Assembly: GCF_016785945.1 (NCBI RefSeq)
Contig: NZ_JAEMEF010000006.1
Span: forward strand, 1 to 64,000
Length of the DNA: 64,000 bases
Origin: Olleya sediminilitoris
Lineage (GTDB): Bacteria > Bacteroidota > Bacteroidia > Flavobacteriales > Flavobacteriaceae
Direction: 5' to 3'
Positions 10,836 to 19,431 of the stretch are shown in pieces. The position numbers and the translations under genes were made by a program. Positions within the stretch are counted from its first letter, which is position 1, and each line of letters starts with the position of its first letter. A model generated the notes under the pieces. It made no database searches, was not told the DNA's origin, and saw only the letters and a program-made list of their open reading frames with translations.

Positions 10836-12473
10836 ATGATTTCTATAGATAATTTAGCAGTAGAGTTTAGCGGAAGTCCACTTTTTAGTGATGTATCTTT
10901 TGTTATTAATCCAACAGATAAGATTGCTTTAATGGGTAAGAACGGAGCAGGAAAATCTACAATGATGAAAATTGTTGCAGGACAACAAAAAGCAACAAGA
11001 GGTCATGTTAGAGCACCTAAAGATGCAGTTATTGCATATTTACCACAGCATTTATTGACTGAAGATAATTGTACCGTTTTTGAAGAAGCAGCAAAAGCTT
11101 TTAAACATGTGTATGCCATGAAAGATGAAATGGACGCACTTAATAAAGCTTTAGAAACTAGGACAGATTATGAGAGTGATGAATATATGTCAATTATTGA
11201 AAAGGTCTCTGATCTTGGTGAAAAATACTATGCTTTAGAAGATGTAAATTACGATGCAGAAGTAGAAAAAGCTTTAAAAGGTCTAGGTTTTAAGCAAGAA
11301 GATTTTACAAGATTAACTAACGAGTTTTCTGGTGGATGGCGAATGAGAATAGAGCTTGCTAAGATTTTATTACAAAAACCTGATTTAATTTTATTAGACG
11401 AGCCTACAAACCATATTGATATTGAATCTGTAATTTGGTTAGAAGACTTTTTAATAAATAAAGCAGATGCTGTTATGGTAATATCGCATGATCGTGCATT
11501 TATTGATAATATTACTAATCGTACAATTGAAGTTACAATGGGTCGTATTTATGACTATAAAGCTAATTATAGTCATTATCTACAATTAAGAGAAGATAGA
11601 AGAAGTCATCAAATTAAAGCGTATCAAGAGCAACAAAAATTTATTGCAGATAATATGGCTTTTATCGAGCGTTTTAAAGGAACATACTCTAAGACAAATC
11701 AAGTAACTTCAAGAGAACGTATGCTAGAAAAGTTACAAATTATTGAGATTGATGAAGTCGATAACTCTTCCTTAAAATTAAGTTTTCCTCCAGCACCAAG
11801 ATCTGGTGATTACCCAATTACTGTACAAAATTTAATTAAAAAATACGATGATGTTGTTGTGTTTAGTCAGGCTAATATGTCTGTTAAACGTGGTGAAAAA
11901 GTAAGTTTTGTAGGTCGTAATGGAGAGGGTAAGTCTACCATGATTAAAGCTATTTTAGGTCAAATAGATTATGATGGCGAATGTAGTTTAGGTCATAATG
12001 TTAAAGTTGGTTATTTTGCACAAAACCAAGCCGCTTTATTAGATAATGATTTAACTGTTTTTCAAACGGTTGATGATGTAGCTAAAGGAGATATCAGGAC
12101 TGGAATTAAAAATATTTTAGGTCGTTTTATGTTTAAAGGTGATGATATAGATAAAAAAGTTGGTGTATTATCAGGAGGTGAAAAAACTAGGTTAGCTATG
12201 GTAAAGCTATTATTAGAGCCTGTTAATTTGTTAATTTTAGATGAGCCAACCAATCACTTAGATTTAAAATCAAAGGATGTTTTAAAAGATGCGTTGAAAA
12301 CTTACGATGGTACTTTGGTTTTAGTGTCTCACGACAGAGATTTTTTACAAGGATTATCTGAAAAGGTTTTTGAGTTTAAGGACCAACGTGTTATTGAGCA
12401 TTTTGAAACTATTGATGTTTTTTTAGAACGCAACCGAATTAAAAGTATTGCAGATATAAATTTAATGAAATAG
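10836..12473 (+). CDS. ABC-F family ATPase
   Basis: The 545-residue soluble protein has two ABC domains and no membrane helices, so it is an ABC-F translation or stress ATPase acting on ribosomes and not a transporter. Domain 1 has Walker A GKNGAGKST (residues 34-42), signature FSGGWRMRIELA and Walker B LILLDEPTNHID. Domain 2 has Walker A GRNGEGKST (360-368), signature LSGGEKTRLAM and LLILDEPTNHLD. The linker of about 80 residues (QLREDRRSHQIKAYQEQQKF onward) is the basic P-site tRNA-interaction motif. It looks like the YdiF/YbiT branch common in Bacteroidota; the branch is not certain. It ends 1 bp before the end of the convergent DUF4421 gene. Confidence 0.93.
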   Translation: MISIDNLAVEFSGSPLFSDVSFVINPTDKIALMGKNGAGKSTMMKIVAGQQKATRGHVRAPKDAVIAYLPQHLLTEDNCTVFEEAAKAFKHVYAMKDEMDALNKALETRTDYESDEYMSIIEKVSDLGEKYYALEDVNYDAEVEKALKGLGFKQEDFTRLTNEFSGGWRMRIELAKILLQKPDLILLDEPTNHIDIESVIWLEDFLINKADAVMVISHDRAFIDNITNRTIEVTMGRIYDYKANYSHYLQLREDRRSHQIKAYQEQQKFIADNMAFIERFKGTYSKTNQVTSRERMLEKLQIIEIDEVDNSSLKLSFPPAPRSGDYPITVQNLIKKYDDVVVFSQANMSVKRGEKVSFVGRNGEGKSTMIKAILGQIDYDGECSLGHNVKVGYFAQNQAALLDNDLTVFQTVDDVAKGDIRTGIKNILGRFMFKGDDIDKKVGVLSGGEKTRLAMVKLLLEPVNLLILDEPTNHLDLKSKDVLKDALKTYDGTLVLVSHDRDFLQGLSEKVFEFKDQRVIEHFETIDVFLERNRIKSIADINLMK

Positions 12474-12474
12474 A

Positions 12475-13401
12475 TTATAAACCTAAACGGTCTTCGATAT
12501 TACTAACGGTTTGTTTTAAAAACTTTGGTGGATTAAATCTATATCCAAAATAAAGACTAGCATAACTTTTATCATTTACCATACTTTGTTTTAAATCTTT
12601 ATTTACTGCATTGTTATCAAAGTTAAATCGTGCTCCTGCACTTATAGTTTCAGAGGTGTATCCAAACTGAAATGTAAGGTCTAAAGATCGCGTAATAAAC
12701 GTATCTTTTTGTGTGTTGTCGTTTGATTTTTCAGTTGTGAAGCGTACACCAATAGCAGGAGCAATAGAGGAGGATATAAACCAATACTTTTTAAAAGCCC
12801 AAGTATAATAGTAAGCAGGAGCAATGGATAAGTCAAAACTGTTTTCTACTACTTTTTGAGCATCAATATTATTACTTAATCTATTAAAACCATAATGTAG
12901 TGTTGGTGTAAAACTACCAGCAGTTACACGTTGCCATTCTGTTAAATGAGTTAAGTGTTTTAAAGAAAAATCATGATTTAATACATAAGAAGTTGTACCA
13001 GTCCAGCTTGTTGTTTTTAAATCCGGAAACTCAGCCAATTCTTGTGCATTGGTTTCTTGGTAAAAACCTTGAACTTTACGGTATTCAAAACTTTGAATCC
13101 ATTGTTTAATAAAAATATTTAATTGCGGATTTAAAAACTTTGATTTTAACCCAGAAGACTTGTTACTTGGTGAAAAACCAATTTTTAAGCCTAAAAATTT
13201 GTAATTAGCACCAACTTCTAGTCGGTATGTATTATTAGCATTAACTAAAATAGATTGTCCATTGTCTTGTACAGAAAAAGATTCGGTTTGTGTATTAATA
13301 TTAGATTTTAATAATAGTTTTTCTTTAAATGAAAGTACGCTATTTTGACCATAGGTTATGGTACTTAGTAAACCAATAACTAACAAGTGTTTAATGGACA
13401 T
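12475..13401 (-). CDS. Outer-membrane beta-barrel-like protein (DUF4421-like)
   Basis: The 308-residue product has a signal peptide ending ITYGQ near residue 19. It then shows alternating hydrophobic and polar strands typical of an outer-membrane barrel, for example YRLEVGANYKFLGLKIGFSP, HYGFNRLSNNIDAQK and ISAGARFNFDNNA. The lineage of DUF4421 proteins has the same NTYRLEVGANYKFLGLKIG-type strand. It lies 2 bp after the sirtuin gene and closes a three-gene operon. The role is unknown. Confidence 0.75.
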   Translation of the reverse strand: MSIKHLLVIGLLSTITYGQNSVLSFKEKLLLKSNINTQTESFSVQDNGQSILVNANNTYRLEVGANYKFLGLKIGFSPSNKSSGLKSKFLNPQLNIFIKQWIQSFEYRKVQGFYQETNAQELAEFPDLKTTSWTGTTSYVLNHDFSLKHLTHLTEWQRVTAGSFTPTLHYGFNRLSNNIDAQKVVENSFDLSIAPAYYYTWAFKKYWFISSSIAPAIGVRFTTEKSNDNTQKDTFITRSLDLTFQFGYTSETISAGARFNFDNNAVNKDLKQSMVNDKSYASLYFGYRFNPPKFLKQTVSNIEDRLGL

Positions 13402-13403
13402 AG

Positions 13404-14075
13404 TTATAATATTGAAATAAAAGTATTCATACCGTTTGTAGCTGTTTCAGGAATAACTGTTAAGTGCTTAGTACTAGAAATTGATGGATTAGGGTCTATA
13501 AAATACTTTGGTGTACTTTCTGGCACATAATGCATTAAGCTTGCAGCAGGATAGACCTGTAACGAAGTTCCAATAATTAAAAGTAGGTCTGCTGTAGCAC
13601 AAATATCTACAGCTGTATCAATTAAAGGCACAGCTTCTCCAAACCAAACTATATGAGGACGTAACTGGTTTCCGTTTTTGTCTAAATCACCTAAATTTAA
13701 GTCTTCTTTCCAGTCCAAGATAATAGTTTCATCTTTAATGCTTCTAGCTTTTAGTAATTCGCCATGTAAATGGATCACGTTTGTGCTTCCTGCACGTTCA
13801 TGTAAATCATCTATGTTTTGTGTTACAATAGTGACTTTAAAGTGCTTTTCTAAAGTCGCTAAGTCTATATGTGCTTGATTAGGATTTACAGTTAATAATT
13901 GACGTCTGCGTTGGTTATAAAATTCTAAAACAAGTTCTGGATTGGTTTTAAAACCTTCAGGAGATGCGACTTGCATAACATCGTGTCCTTCCCAAAGTCC
14001 ATCTGCACCTCTAAATGTTTTAATACCACTCTCTGCACTCATACCAGCACCTGTTAAGACTACTAAATGTTTCAT
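13404..14075 (-). CDS. cobB: Sir2-type NAD-dependent protein deacylase
   Basis: Sirtuins remove acyl groups from lysines and consume NAD. The 223-residue product has the NAD loop GAGMSAESGIKTFRG (residues 9-23), TQNIDDLHERAG (85-96), the catalytic His104 in HLHGE and VWFGEAVP (143-150). Tyr53 and Arg56 in FYNQRRR form the YxxR motif linked in SIRT5 and CobB to desuccinylation and demalonylation. The zinc-binding cysteines found in most sirtuins are absent: between His104 and VWFGE there is no cysteine. It is the middle gene of an operon, 4 bp after a TPR protein gene and 2 bp before the DUF4421 gene. Confidence 0.93.
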   Translation of the reverse strand: MKHLVVLTGAGMSAESGIKTFRGADGLWEGHDVMQVASPEGFKTNPELVLEFYNQRRRQLLTVNPNQAHIDLATLEKHFKVTIVTQNIDDLHERAGSTNVIHLHGELLKARSIKDETIILDWKEDLNLGDLDKNGNQLRPHIVWFGEAVPLIDTAVDICATADLLLIIGTSLQVYPAASLMHYVPESTPKYFIDPNPSISSTKHLTVIPETATNGMNTFISIL

Positions 14076-14079
14076 TTTT

Positions 14080-15297
14080 TTAATTAACGCTTTTAAGTTT
14101 CCAGTTTTTATAGCTTTTAGAGTCTACTAAGGGTTGTAGTATGTTTAAGCCAAAGGCATCATTTTCTTCAATGTAATTAATAATGTCTTGTTTTGCATAA
14201 CCATCTTTTATTAAAGACGCTACATATTTAGTGGCTTTATCATAATTTTTCATCATAACTAAAGTGCTTAAATAACCAGCTTGACCTTCAAAAAAATCAG
14301 GATAATTATCAATAGTATATTTATAATTATTTAATGCAAAGTCATAATTTTTGTCTTCAAAGGCAACATTAGCTTTTAGGTAATTTAAAAAATCATCCTC
14401 AGTTTCTACTTGTAATTGATTAATCACTTGAATAGCTTCAAAATATTCGTTTTTATAAATATGATAATCAATTTTATTTAAAACAATAGTTGGGTCGTTT
14501 GGGTAAGTGTTTATTAATTCTTCTAAAGCAGCTAAATATTTATTATCATCTACATTACTTGCAATAAGTGTTTTAAAAATTAAAAAAAACTTATCCTTAC
14601 TAACTTCAGATTTTATAGTATTTATTAGTTTGTATGCTAGCTCATAATGACCAGAGTTTTTAAATTTCAAGGCAACAAAAAGATTGTCAATATCTTTGTT
14701 TTTTGGCGAGTCTACTAAACCTAATATTTTGTCTTTTGGTGTGACATAGCTCATTAACCTTGACATGGTTTGTGATAAATTTTCTCCTGAATAATAAATA
14801 TAGGCGTCAGAAAATAGCATTTCGCCATTTTTTTTGTGCACTCTAAAATCATGATAATTCATGCCACCTTCGGTTGAATATAGTCTAAATAATAAATAAT
14901 AAGTTTGCAAATATTGATCGTATCTGTAATTTACAAAGTCATAATAAGAACCATTTTGGACTTCTGTAACAATCTCGTTTGGAAATTTATCTAATCCTTT
15001 TTTGATACCACTAACAAAGGTTTTGGCGTAATCAGCAGTCATGCTGCCAGAATTTGGGTTTAAATCAATGATACGTTTAATAAATACATTTTTATACCAT
15101 TTGGAAATAAAATCATCCACCTGATTGTTATGGACAGCAGCTTCAATAGCGCTACCCAAGGCAACTACTTTTTCGCTGTTACTATCATTATAAGTGATAG
15201 TGTCGTTAGGGTTGATTTTAAAAGTCTGTTGCGCATCAACTGTCTTAGATAATAGTAATAATATAACTAAAGAGGATATGAGTTGTTTTAAAGCCAT
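14080..15297 (-). CDS. Secreted TPR-containing protein
   Basis: The 405-residue product has a signal peptide (LVILLLLSKTVDAQ, about residue 22). A mixed region to about residue 200 contains SEGGMNYHDFRVHKKNGE, and then helical tetratricopeptide-like repeats follow (FKNSGHYELAYKLIN, YLKANVAFEDKNYDFALNNY, GYLSTLVMMKNYDKATKYV). It should be periplasmic and bind protein partners. It is the first gene of the operon with the sirtuin and the barrel-like protein; a functional link to the sirtuin is not obvious. Confidence 0.82.
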   Translation of the reverse strand: MALKQLISSLVILLLLSKTVDAQQTFKINPNDTITYNDSNSEKVVALGSAIEAAVHNNQVDDFISKWYKNVFIKRIIDLNPNSGSMTADYAKTFVSGIKKGLDKFPNEIVTEVQNGSYYDFVNYRYDQYLQTYYLLFRLYSTEGGMNYHDFRVHKKNGEMLFSDAYIYYSGENLSQTMSRLMSYVTPKDKILGLVDSPKNKDIDNLFVALKFKNSGHYELAYKLINTIKSEVSKDKFFLIFKTLIASNVDDNKYLAALEELINTYPNDPTIVLNKIDYHIYKNEYFEAIQVINQLQVETEDDFLNYLKANVAFEDKNYDFALNNYKYTIDNYPDFFEGQAGYLSTLVMMKNYDKATKYVASLIKDGYAKQDIINYIEENDAFGLNILQPLVDSKSYKNWKLKSVN

Positions 15298-15545
15298 TAA
15301 TATTTTATTACTTTTGGTGTTTAGATTATAAACTTAAGATTAATCCCTTTACTATCTTAATGCTTTGCAAAAAAAAGTTGATATTTAAATATTAATCTCT
15401 AATAAATATAAAACACTTTTGTTAATTATTAAAATACTGTTTTTATAAATTGTTCAGATAATAGTAATTAAGACCAGATTGCTATTTTAGATTTTAAAAT
15501 TTTGATATTAAAGACTCTAACAACTAAGTTTTTTATTTTAAATAT

Positions 15546-16214
15546 ATGGTAGACTTACAATTATTAAAACATTTAGAGACGTATTTAACGGATCATAGAT
15601 TACAACGTTTTACAAAAGTTTTAAAACAACGCACCAAACATTTTACAGTTGCAACAGAAGATGTGTATCAATTACATAATACTAGTGCTGTAATGCGTAG
15701 TTGTGATGTTTTTGGTATACAAGAAGTTAATATTGTTGAAGAAGTTAATAGTAAAAGTATTGATGGAGAAATAGCAATGGGAGCACAAAAGTGGGTAGAT
15801 TTAAATAGATACCATTCCGTTACCAATTGTATAACCGATTTAAAAGCTAAAGGTTATCAAATAGTTGCAACGACACCACATACTGAAGATTGCGAATTAT
15901 ATGATTTTGATGTAACAAAAAAGTCTTGTTTTTTCTTTGGAAGAGAAACCGAAGGTTTATCTGACGAGGTTATTAAACAAGCAGACAGTTTTTTAAAAAT
16001 ACCTATGGTTGGTTTTACTGAAAGTTTAAATATATCTGTCAGTGCTGCCATAATATTACAACATGCTACATCTAAATTAAAAAAAACTAATATTGAATGG
16101 CAATTAACTGAAACCGAAATATTAGAAAAACGACTTGATTGGTGTAAAAAAACAATCAAGAGTTATGATGATATTGTGACTAGATTTTATGAGAATAATT
16201 CTATAAATCAATAG
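15546..16214 (+). CDS. trmH: tRNA (guanosine-18-2'-O)-methyltransferase (TrmH/SpoU)
   Basis: This SPOUT methyltransferase adds a 2'-O-methyl group to G18 in the D-loop of tRNAs. The 222-residue product shows motif 1 NTSAVMRSCDVFGIQEVNIV (residues 46-65), motif 2 FFGRETEGLSDEV (near 132-144) and motif 3 IPMVGFTESLNISVSAA (near 153-169), with the catalytic Arg in motif 1. Its length is close to E. coli TrmH (229). It is a single gene, bounded by a very long perfect terminator palindrome. Confidence 0.93.
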   Translation: MVDLQLLKHLETYLTDHRLQRFTKVLKQRTKHFTVATEDVYQLHNTSAVMRSCDVFGIQEVNIVEEVNSKSIDGEIAMGAQKWVDLNRYHSVTNCITDLKAKGYQIVATTPHTEDCELYDFDVTKKSCFFFGRETEGLSDEVIKQADSFLKIPMVGFTESLNISVSAAIILQHATSKLKKTNIEWQLTETEILEKRLDWCKKTIKSYDDIVTRFYENNSINQ

Positions 16215-16220
16215 GATAGG

Positions 16221-16272
16221 ATAAGACATGAAAAAACTCAAATTTAATAATTTGAGTTTTTTTATGTCTTAT
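16221..16272. terminator. Bidirectional terminator, trmH / convergent gene
   Basis: A near-perfect palindrome: ATAAGACATGAAAAAACTCAAATT pairs with its complement across a short loop, and T runs occur on both strands. It lies between the convergent trmH and the 16284-17129 gene, so it can end both. Confidence 0.9.
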
Positions 16273-16283
16273 TGTGTGTACAA

Positions 16284-17129
16284 TTAAATTCTTTTTTTAC
16301 GACCTCTGTTTAGTACTTTATACTCTTCATAACACTCACTAATTGCATCTAATATTTGAAGGTCATTGGCTGTTGTTACAAATTCTTGCGAATAATTACA
16401 TTGGCTAACAATCTCATCTAAGTCAACTTTATTGACACCAAGTAATGCTGTTAGCATTTCTCTGTCAAATCGTGTTGCTAAAGTGTTTCGGATGTTATCA
16501 TCATCTTTCATCTTTTTTAGTTTACGTAACTCTTTACCTTTAGAGCTAAACGTATTATATAAAAAATCTAATGGATTAAATATAGAGCCTAAAACCTTGG
16601 TAACTGCACTTGGTTGTCTTTTTCCAGCTTCATAACCATTTGATAAACCAGAGATGCTATATCTGTAATTTGTATTTATATTAACCTGTTTAATGTCTAC
16701 TTCTAAATAGCCAGTTAATTGTAAACCTGTAACAACAACTTCTTCTAAAGCTAAAGCCAACTCTGTTAAAGTGATGGTAGATTTTTCAATTTTATTCACC
16801 CAATCGTTAGTTACTTTTACCTTAATAGATTTAAATCCTAAATAGGATAGGTGTAGTGTATCATTAGCTTGTGCACGTAATTCAAATTCACCTTTATTAT
16901 TTGTTGCAGTACCAATAACTTGATTTAAGTTAACAATATTTACATTTTCTAAAGGTCTTTTTGAAGTGGCATCAATAATAATACCTTTTACAGTTGAGTC
17001 TTTATTGATAGATGTCGAGTCTGTATTTTTTTGTGTAGTTGCAACAGTCGTTTGGCCTTCAGATTTTACTTGTGCTAATCCAAAAGTTGTGCTTAAAGCC
17101 AACAGAACAATTAATAGGTAGTACTTCAT
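16284..17129 (-). CDS. Secreted protein with carboxypeptidase-regulatory-like domain
   Basis: The 281-residue product has a signal peptide (LLALSTTFGLAQ). A single CarboxypepD_reg-like beta-sandwich occupies about residues 45-135 (VKGIIIDATSKRPLENVNIVN, LHLSYLGFKSIKV), as at the front of TonB receptors, but no plug or barrel follows. The C-terminal half is helical (GKELRKLKKMKDDDN, ILDAISECYEEYKVL). It belongs to a group of Bacteroidota periplasmic proteins of unknown role and is monocistronic. Confidence 0.82.
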   Translation of the reverse strand: MKYYLLIVLLALSTTFGLAQVKSEGQTTVATTQKNTDSTSINKDSTVKGIIIDATSKRPLENVNIVNLNQVIGTATNNKGEFELRAQANDTLHLSYLGFKSIKVKVTNDWVNKIEKSTITLTELALALEEVVVTGLQLTGYLEVDIKQVNINTNYRYSISGLSNGYEAGKRQPSAVTKVLGSIFNPLDFLYNTFSSKGKELRKLKKMKDDDNIRNTLATRFDREMLTALLGVNKVDLDEIVSQCNYSQEFVTTANDLQILDAISECYEEYKVLNRGRKKRI

Positions 17130-17148
17130 GTATATGTTTATAAATATA

Positions 17149-17192
17149 AAAATACAAAGAAAACGCTAAATATGGCGTTTTCTTTGTATTTT
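17149..17192 (-). terminator. Terminator of DEAD-box helicase gene
   Basis: An 18-bp perfect stem (AAAATACAAAGAAAACGC with its complement ending GTATTTT) and an 8-nt loop lies about 50 bp after the helicase stop codon. Confidence 0.85.
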
Positions 17193-17242
17193 GACTAAAT
17201 ATTAACAGAAAGGTTTAATTAAAATTAAACTAAAGTTTAGTT

Positions 17243-19105
17243 TTAATCTTTACGTCTAGAGCGTGTTGGTCTAGAGTGAGAAGTTTTAAAAACCGATTTA
17301 TCTCTATCTCCACGTCTTTCTCTTCCTTCTGAGTTTCCATCGTTATTTCTGCGTCTATCGCTTCTGTTTCCAGAGTTGTCATCACTACGTCTAGAACGTC
17401 TATCTCCTCTTGGTTTATCATCACGACGTCTACGGTCTCCACCATCACGACGTCTTCCGCCACCTCTATTTCTGTCGCGTCCACCACGACCACCACGTCC
17501 ACCTCTGTCTTCTGTAACTTCTACATTAACAAAGCGTCCATTGTCTTTATAATCTGTGAAAAAAGCTAATACTTTTTCTTGGTGTTCTTTTTCTGTATTG
17601 AAAAAAGAGAAAGTTTCTTTTACATCTACTTTAAATACATCATCACGTCCTAAGTCTAAAACTTCTTTCAAGAAATCTTTTAACTTCATCCAGTCATAAC
17701 CATCTTTTTCTCCTACATTAATAAAGTAACGTGTAGCGCTTCCAGAAGACTGACTTCTTCCTTCACGATTACTATCTCCAGCTGAAACATTTAAATTTTT
17801 AGCTTTTTGGTAGTAGTTAAAGAAACGTGTAAACTCAACTGAGAAAAACTTTTTAATTAATTCTTCTTTTGAAGTCTCTTCAAATAATGTGTTTATTTCT
17901 TCTAAATATGGATCAATCTCGCGATTGATTTCAGTAGTATGAATTTTGTTTGCTAAGGACTTAAGTTGTACTTCACAAATTTCCATTCCGTTAGGAATTT
18001 CTTTTAATTCAAACTTTTTATTTATAATACGTTCTATACTTTTTAAACGACGCATTTCGCTTCTAGAAACAATTACCATAGATACACCAGTTTTACCTGC
18101 ACGACCTGTACGACCACTTCTATGCGTATATGTTTCTACTTCATCACTTAATTGGTAATTAATAACGTGTGTTACATCATCTACATCAATACCACGTGCA
18201 GCAACGTCTGTAGCTACTAACATTTGTATTTGACGTGTTCTAAATTGCTTCATCACAATATCACGTTGATTTTGACTTAAATCACCATGCAATGCTCCAG
18301 CACTATAACCATCTTCAATTAATTGTTCTGCAACTTTTTGTGTATCACGTTTTGTACGACAGAAAATAACAGAAAATATATCTGGATTAGCATCTGCTAA
18401 ACGTTTTAAGGCCTGGTAACGGTCACGTGCATTAACCATGTAATATTCGTGAGAAACGTTACTTGTACTTTCATTTTTATGTCCAACTGTAATTTCCTTT
18501 GGATCTAACATGAATTTTTTGGCTATTCTAGCAACTTCTTTTGGCATTGTTGCAGAAAATAACCAAGTGTTTTTGTCTTCAGGAGTACCAGATAAAATTT
18601 CTGTAATATCCTCTTTAAAACCCATGTTTAACATCTCATCAGCTTCATCTAAAACTGAATATTGAATTTTTGTAATGTCAACTAATCGTCTGCTAATCAT
18701 ATCTTTCATACGACCAGGAGTAGCAACAATTATTTGTGCACCACGTTTTACTTCTCTAGCTTGATCAGTAATACTTGAACCACCATAAATAGCAACCACA
18801 TTTAAACCTTTACAGTATTTACCATAGGCTTTCATCTCGTTTGCAATTTGTAAACAAAGTTCACGCGTTGGAGATAATATTAAACCTTGAGTTGTACGAC
18901 TGTTAACGTCAATTTTTTGCAACATTGGAAAACCAAATGCTGCTGTTTTACCAGTTCCAGTTTGCGCTAATGCAACTAAATCTGTTTCTTCACTTAATAA
19001 AATTGGGATTGCTTTTTCTTGTACTTCAGATGGTTTTTCAAATCCTAAATCTGTTATACCTTTTAATAGATCTTCGTTAAGACCTAAATCTTGGAATGTG
19101 CTCAT
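17243..19105 (-). CDS. DEAD-box RNA helicase (DeaD/CsdA-like)
   Basis: The 620-residue protein unwinds RNA in ribosome assembly and mRNA turnover, mainly in the cold. In order: Q-motif region (FEKPSEVQEKAIP, 22-34), motif I AQTGTGKT (47-54), DEAD (153-156), SAT (near 183), motif VI HRSGRTGRAGK (near 332-342). A DbpA-type RNA-binding domain follows (about 450-530, FINVGEKDGYDWMKLKDFLK). The tail of about 85 residues is rich in RGG, RD and RR (GGRGGRGGRDRNRGGGRRR). This layout is that of DeaD/CsdA. A second reading frame is open through the tail but only because of its repetitive codons. The gene has an unusually long, structured 5' leader. Confidence 0.95.
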   Translation of the reverse strand: MSTFQDLGLNEDLLKGITDLGFEKPSEVQEKAIPILLSEETDLVALAQTGTGKTAAFGFPMLQKIDVNSRTTQGLILSPTRELCLQIANEMKAYGKYCKGLNVVAIYGGSSITDQAREVKRGAQIIVATPGRMKDMISRRLVDITKIQYSVLDEADEMLNMGFKEDITEILSGTPEDKNTWLFSATMPKEVARIAKKFMLDPKEITVGHKNESTSNVSHEYYMVNARDRYQALKRLADANPDIFSVIFCRTKRDTQKVAEQLIEDGYSAGALHGDLSQNQRDIVMKQFRTRQIQMLVATDVAARGIDVDDVTHVINYQLSDEVETYTHRSGRTGRAGKTGVSMVIVSRSEMRRLKSIERIINKKFELKEIPNGMEICEVQLKSLANKIHTTEINREIDPYLEEINTLFEETSKEELIKKFFSVEFTRFFNYYQKAKNLNVSAGDSNREGRSQSSGSATRYFINVGEKDGYDWMKLKDFLKEVLDLGRDDVFKVDVKETFSFFNTEKEHQEKVLAFFTDYKDNGRFVNVEVTEDRGGRGGRGGRDRNRGGGRRRDGGDRRRRDDKPRGDRRSRRSDDNSGNRSDRRRNNDGNSEGRERRGDRDKSVFKTSHSRPTRSRRKD

Positions 19106-19233
19106 TCTTTAAATATGTATTTCAATGTCAATCTGTTTGGTGTTACAAATAGAAGTGCATTGAACATACTTAACCTAAAACTTCTAGTAACACATCCTCT
19201 CTCTGAGGAGTAATAAACCACTTGGGTTTTTCA
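19106..19233 (-). promoter_or_regulatory. Structured 5' leader of helicase mRNA
   Basis: From the predicted start near 19233 to the helicase ATG the leader is about 128 nt and folds into three hairpins. ACTTG/CAAGT lies at the 5' end (19220-19236). TCCTC (19195-19199) pairs with GAGGA (19205-19209) around a 5-nt loop. A 13-bp hairpin has arms at 19140-19155 and 19181-19193: GTGTTAC plus TAGAAG pair with CTTCTA plus GTAACAC, with a 3-nt bulge and a 25-nt loop. Cold-shock helicase mRNAs of other bacteria carry regulatory leaders; function here is inferred. Confidence 0.6.
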
Positions 19234-19238
19234 AGTTG

Positions 19239-19246
19239 CAAAGGTA
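19239..19246 (-). promoter_or_regulatory. Helicase promoter (-7 box)
   Basis: TACCTTTG on the minus strand fits TAnnTTTG exactly. No clear -33 element is seen. It sets the 5' end of the long leader. Confidence 0.6.
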
Positions 19247-19372
19247 CACTTTTATTTAACATTACTACTAAAGGGATGTTATTATTGCTTTAAGTTACTA
19301 ATTGTACAGTGTTTAAAGGTAATTACAAAGGTTTTACATTTAAAAAAAAATGTTTAATTATAGTTTTAAAAA

Positions 19373-19405
19373 TAAAAAAGCGATTCTGAAAACATCAAAA
19401 CCGCT
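19373..19405 (-). terminator. acr3 terminator
   Basis: On the minus strand AGCGGTTTTG pairs with CAGAATCGCT (two wobble pairs), followed by six T and ATTTTT. It lies just after the arsenite exporter gene. Confidence 0.8.
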
Positions 19406-19431
19406 AGAGATTGTATTTTTTATGGTAAAAT

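Noticed and set aside
17230-17502. A 90-codon open frame rich in Val, Asp and Glu overlapping the helicase tail
   Set aside because: It is a frame-shifted reading of the RGG/RD repeat codons of the helicase, with no homology-like features.
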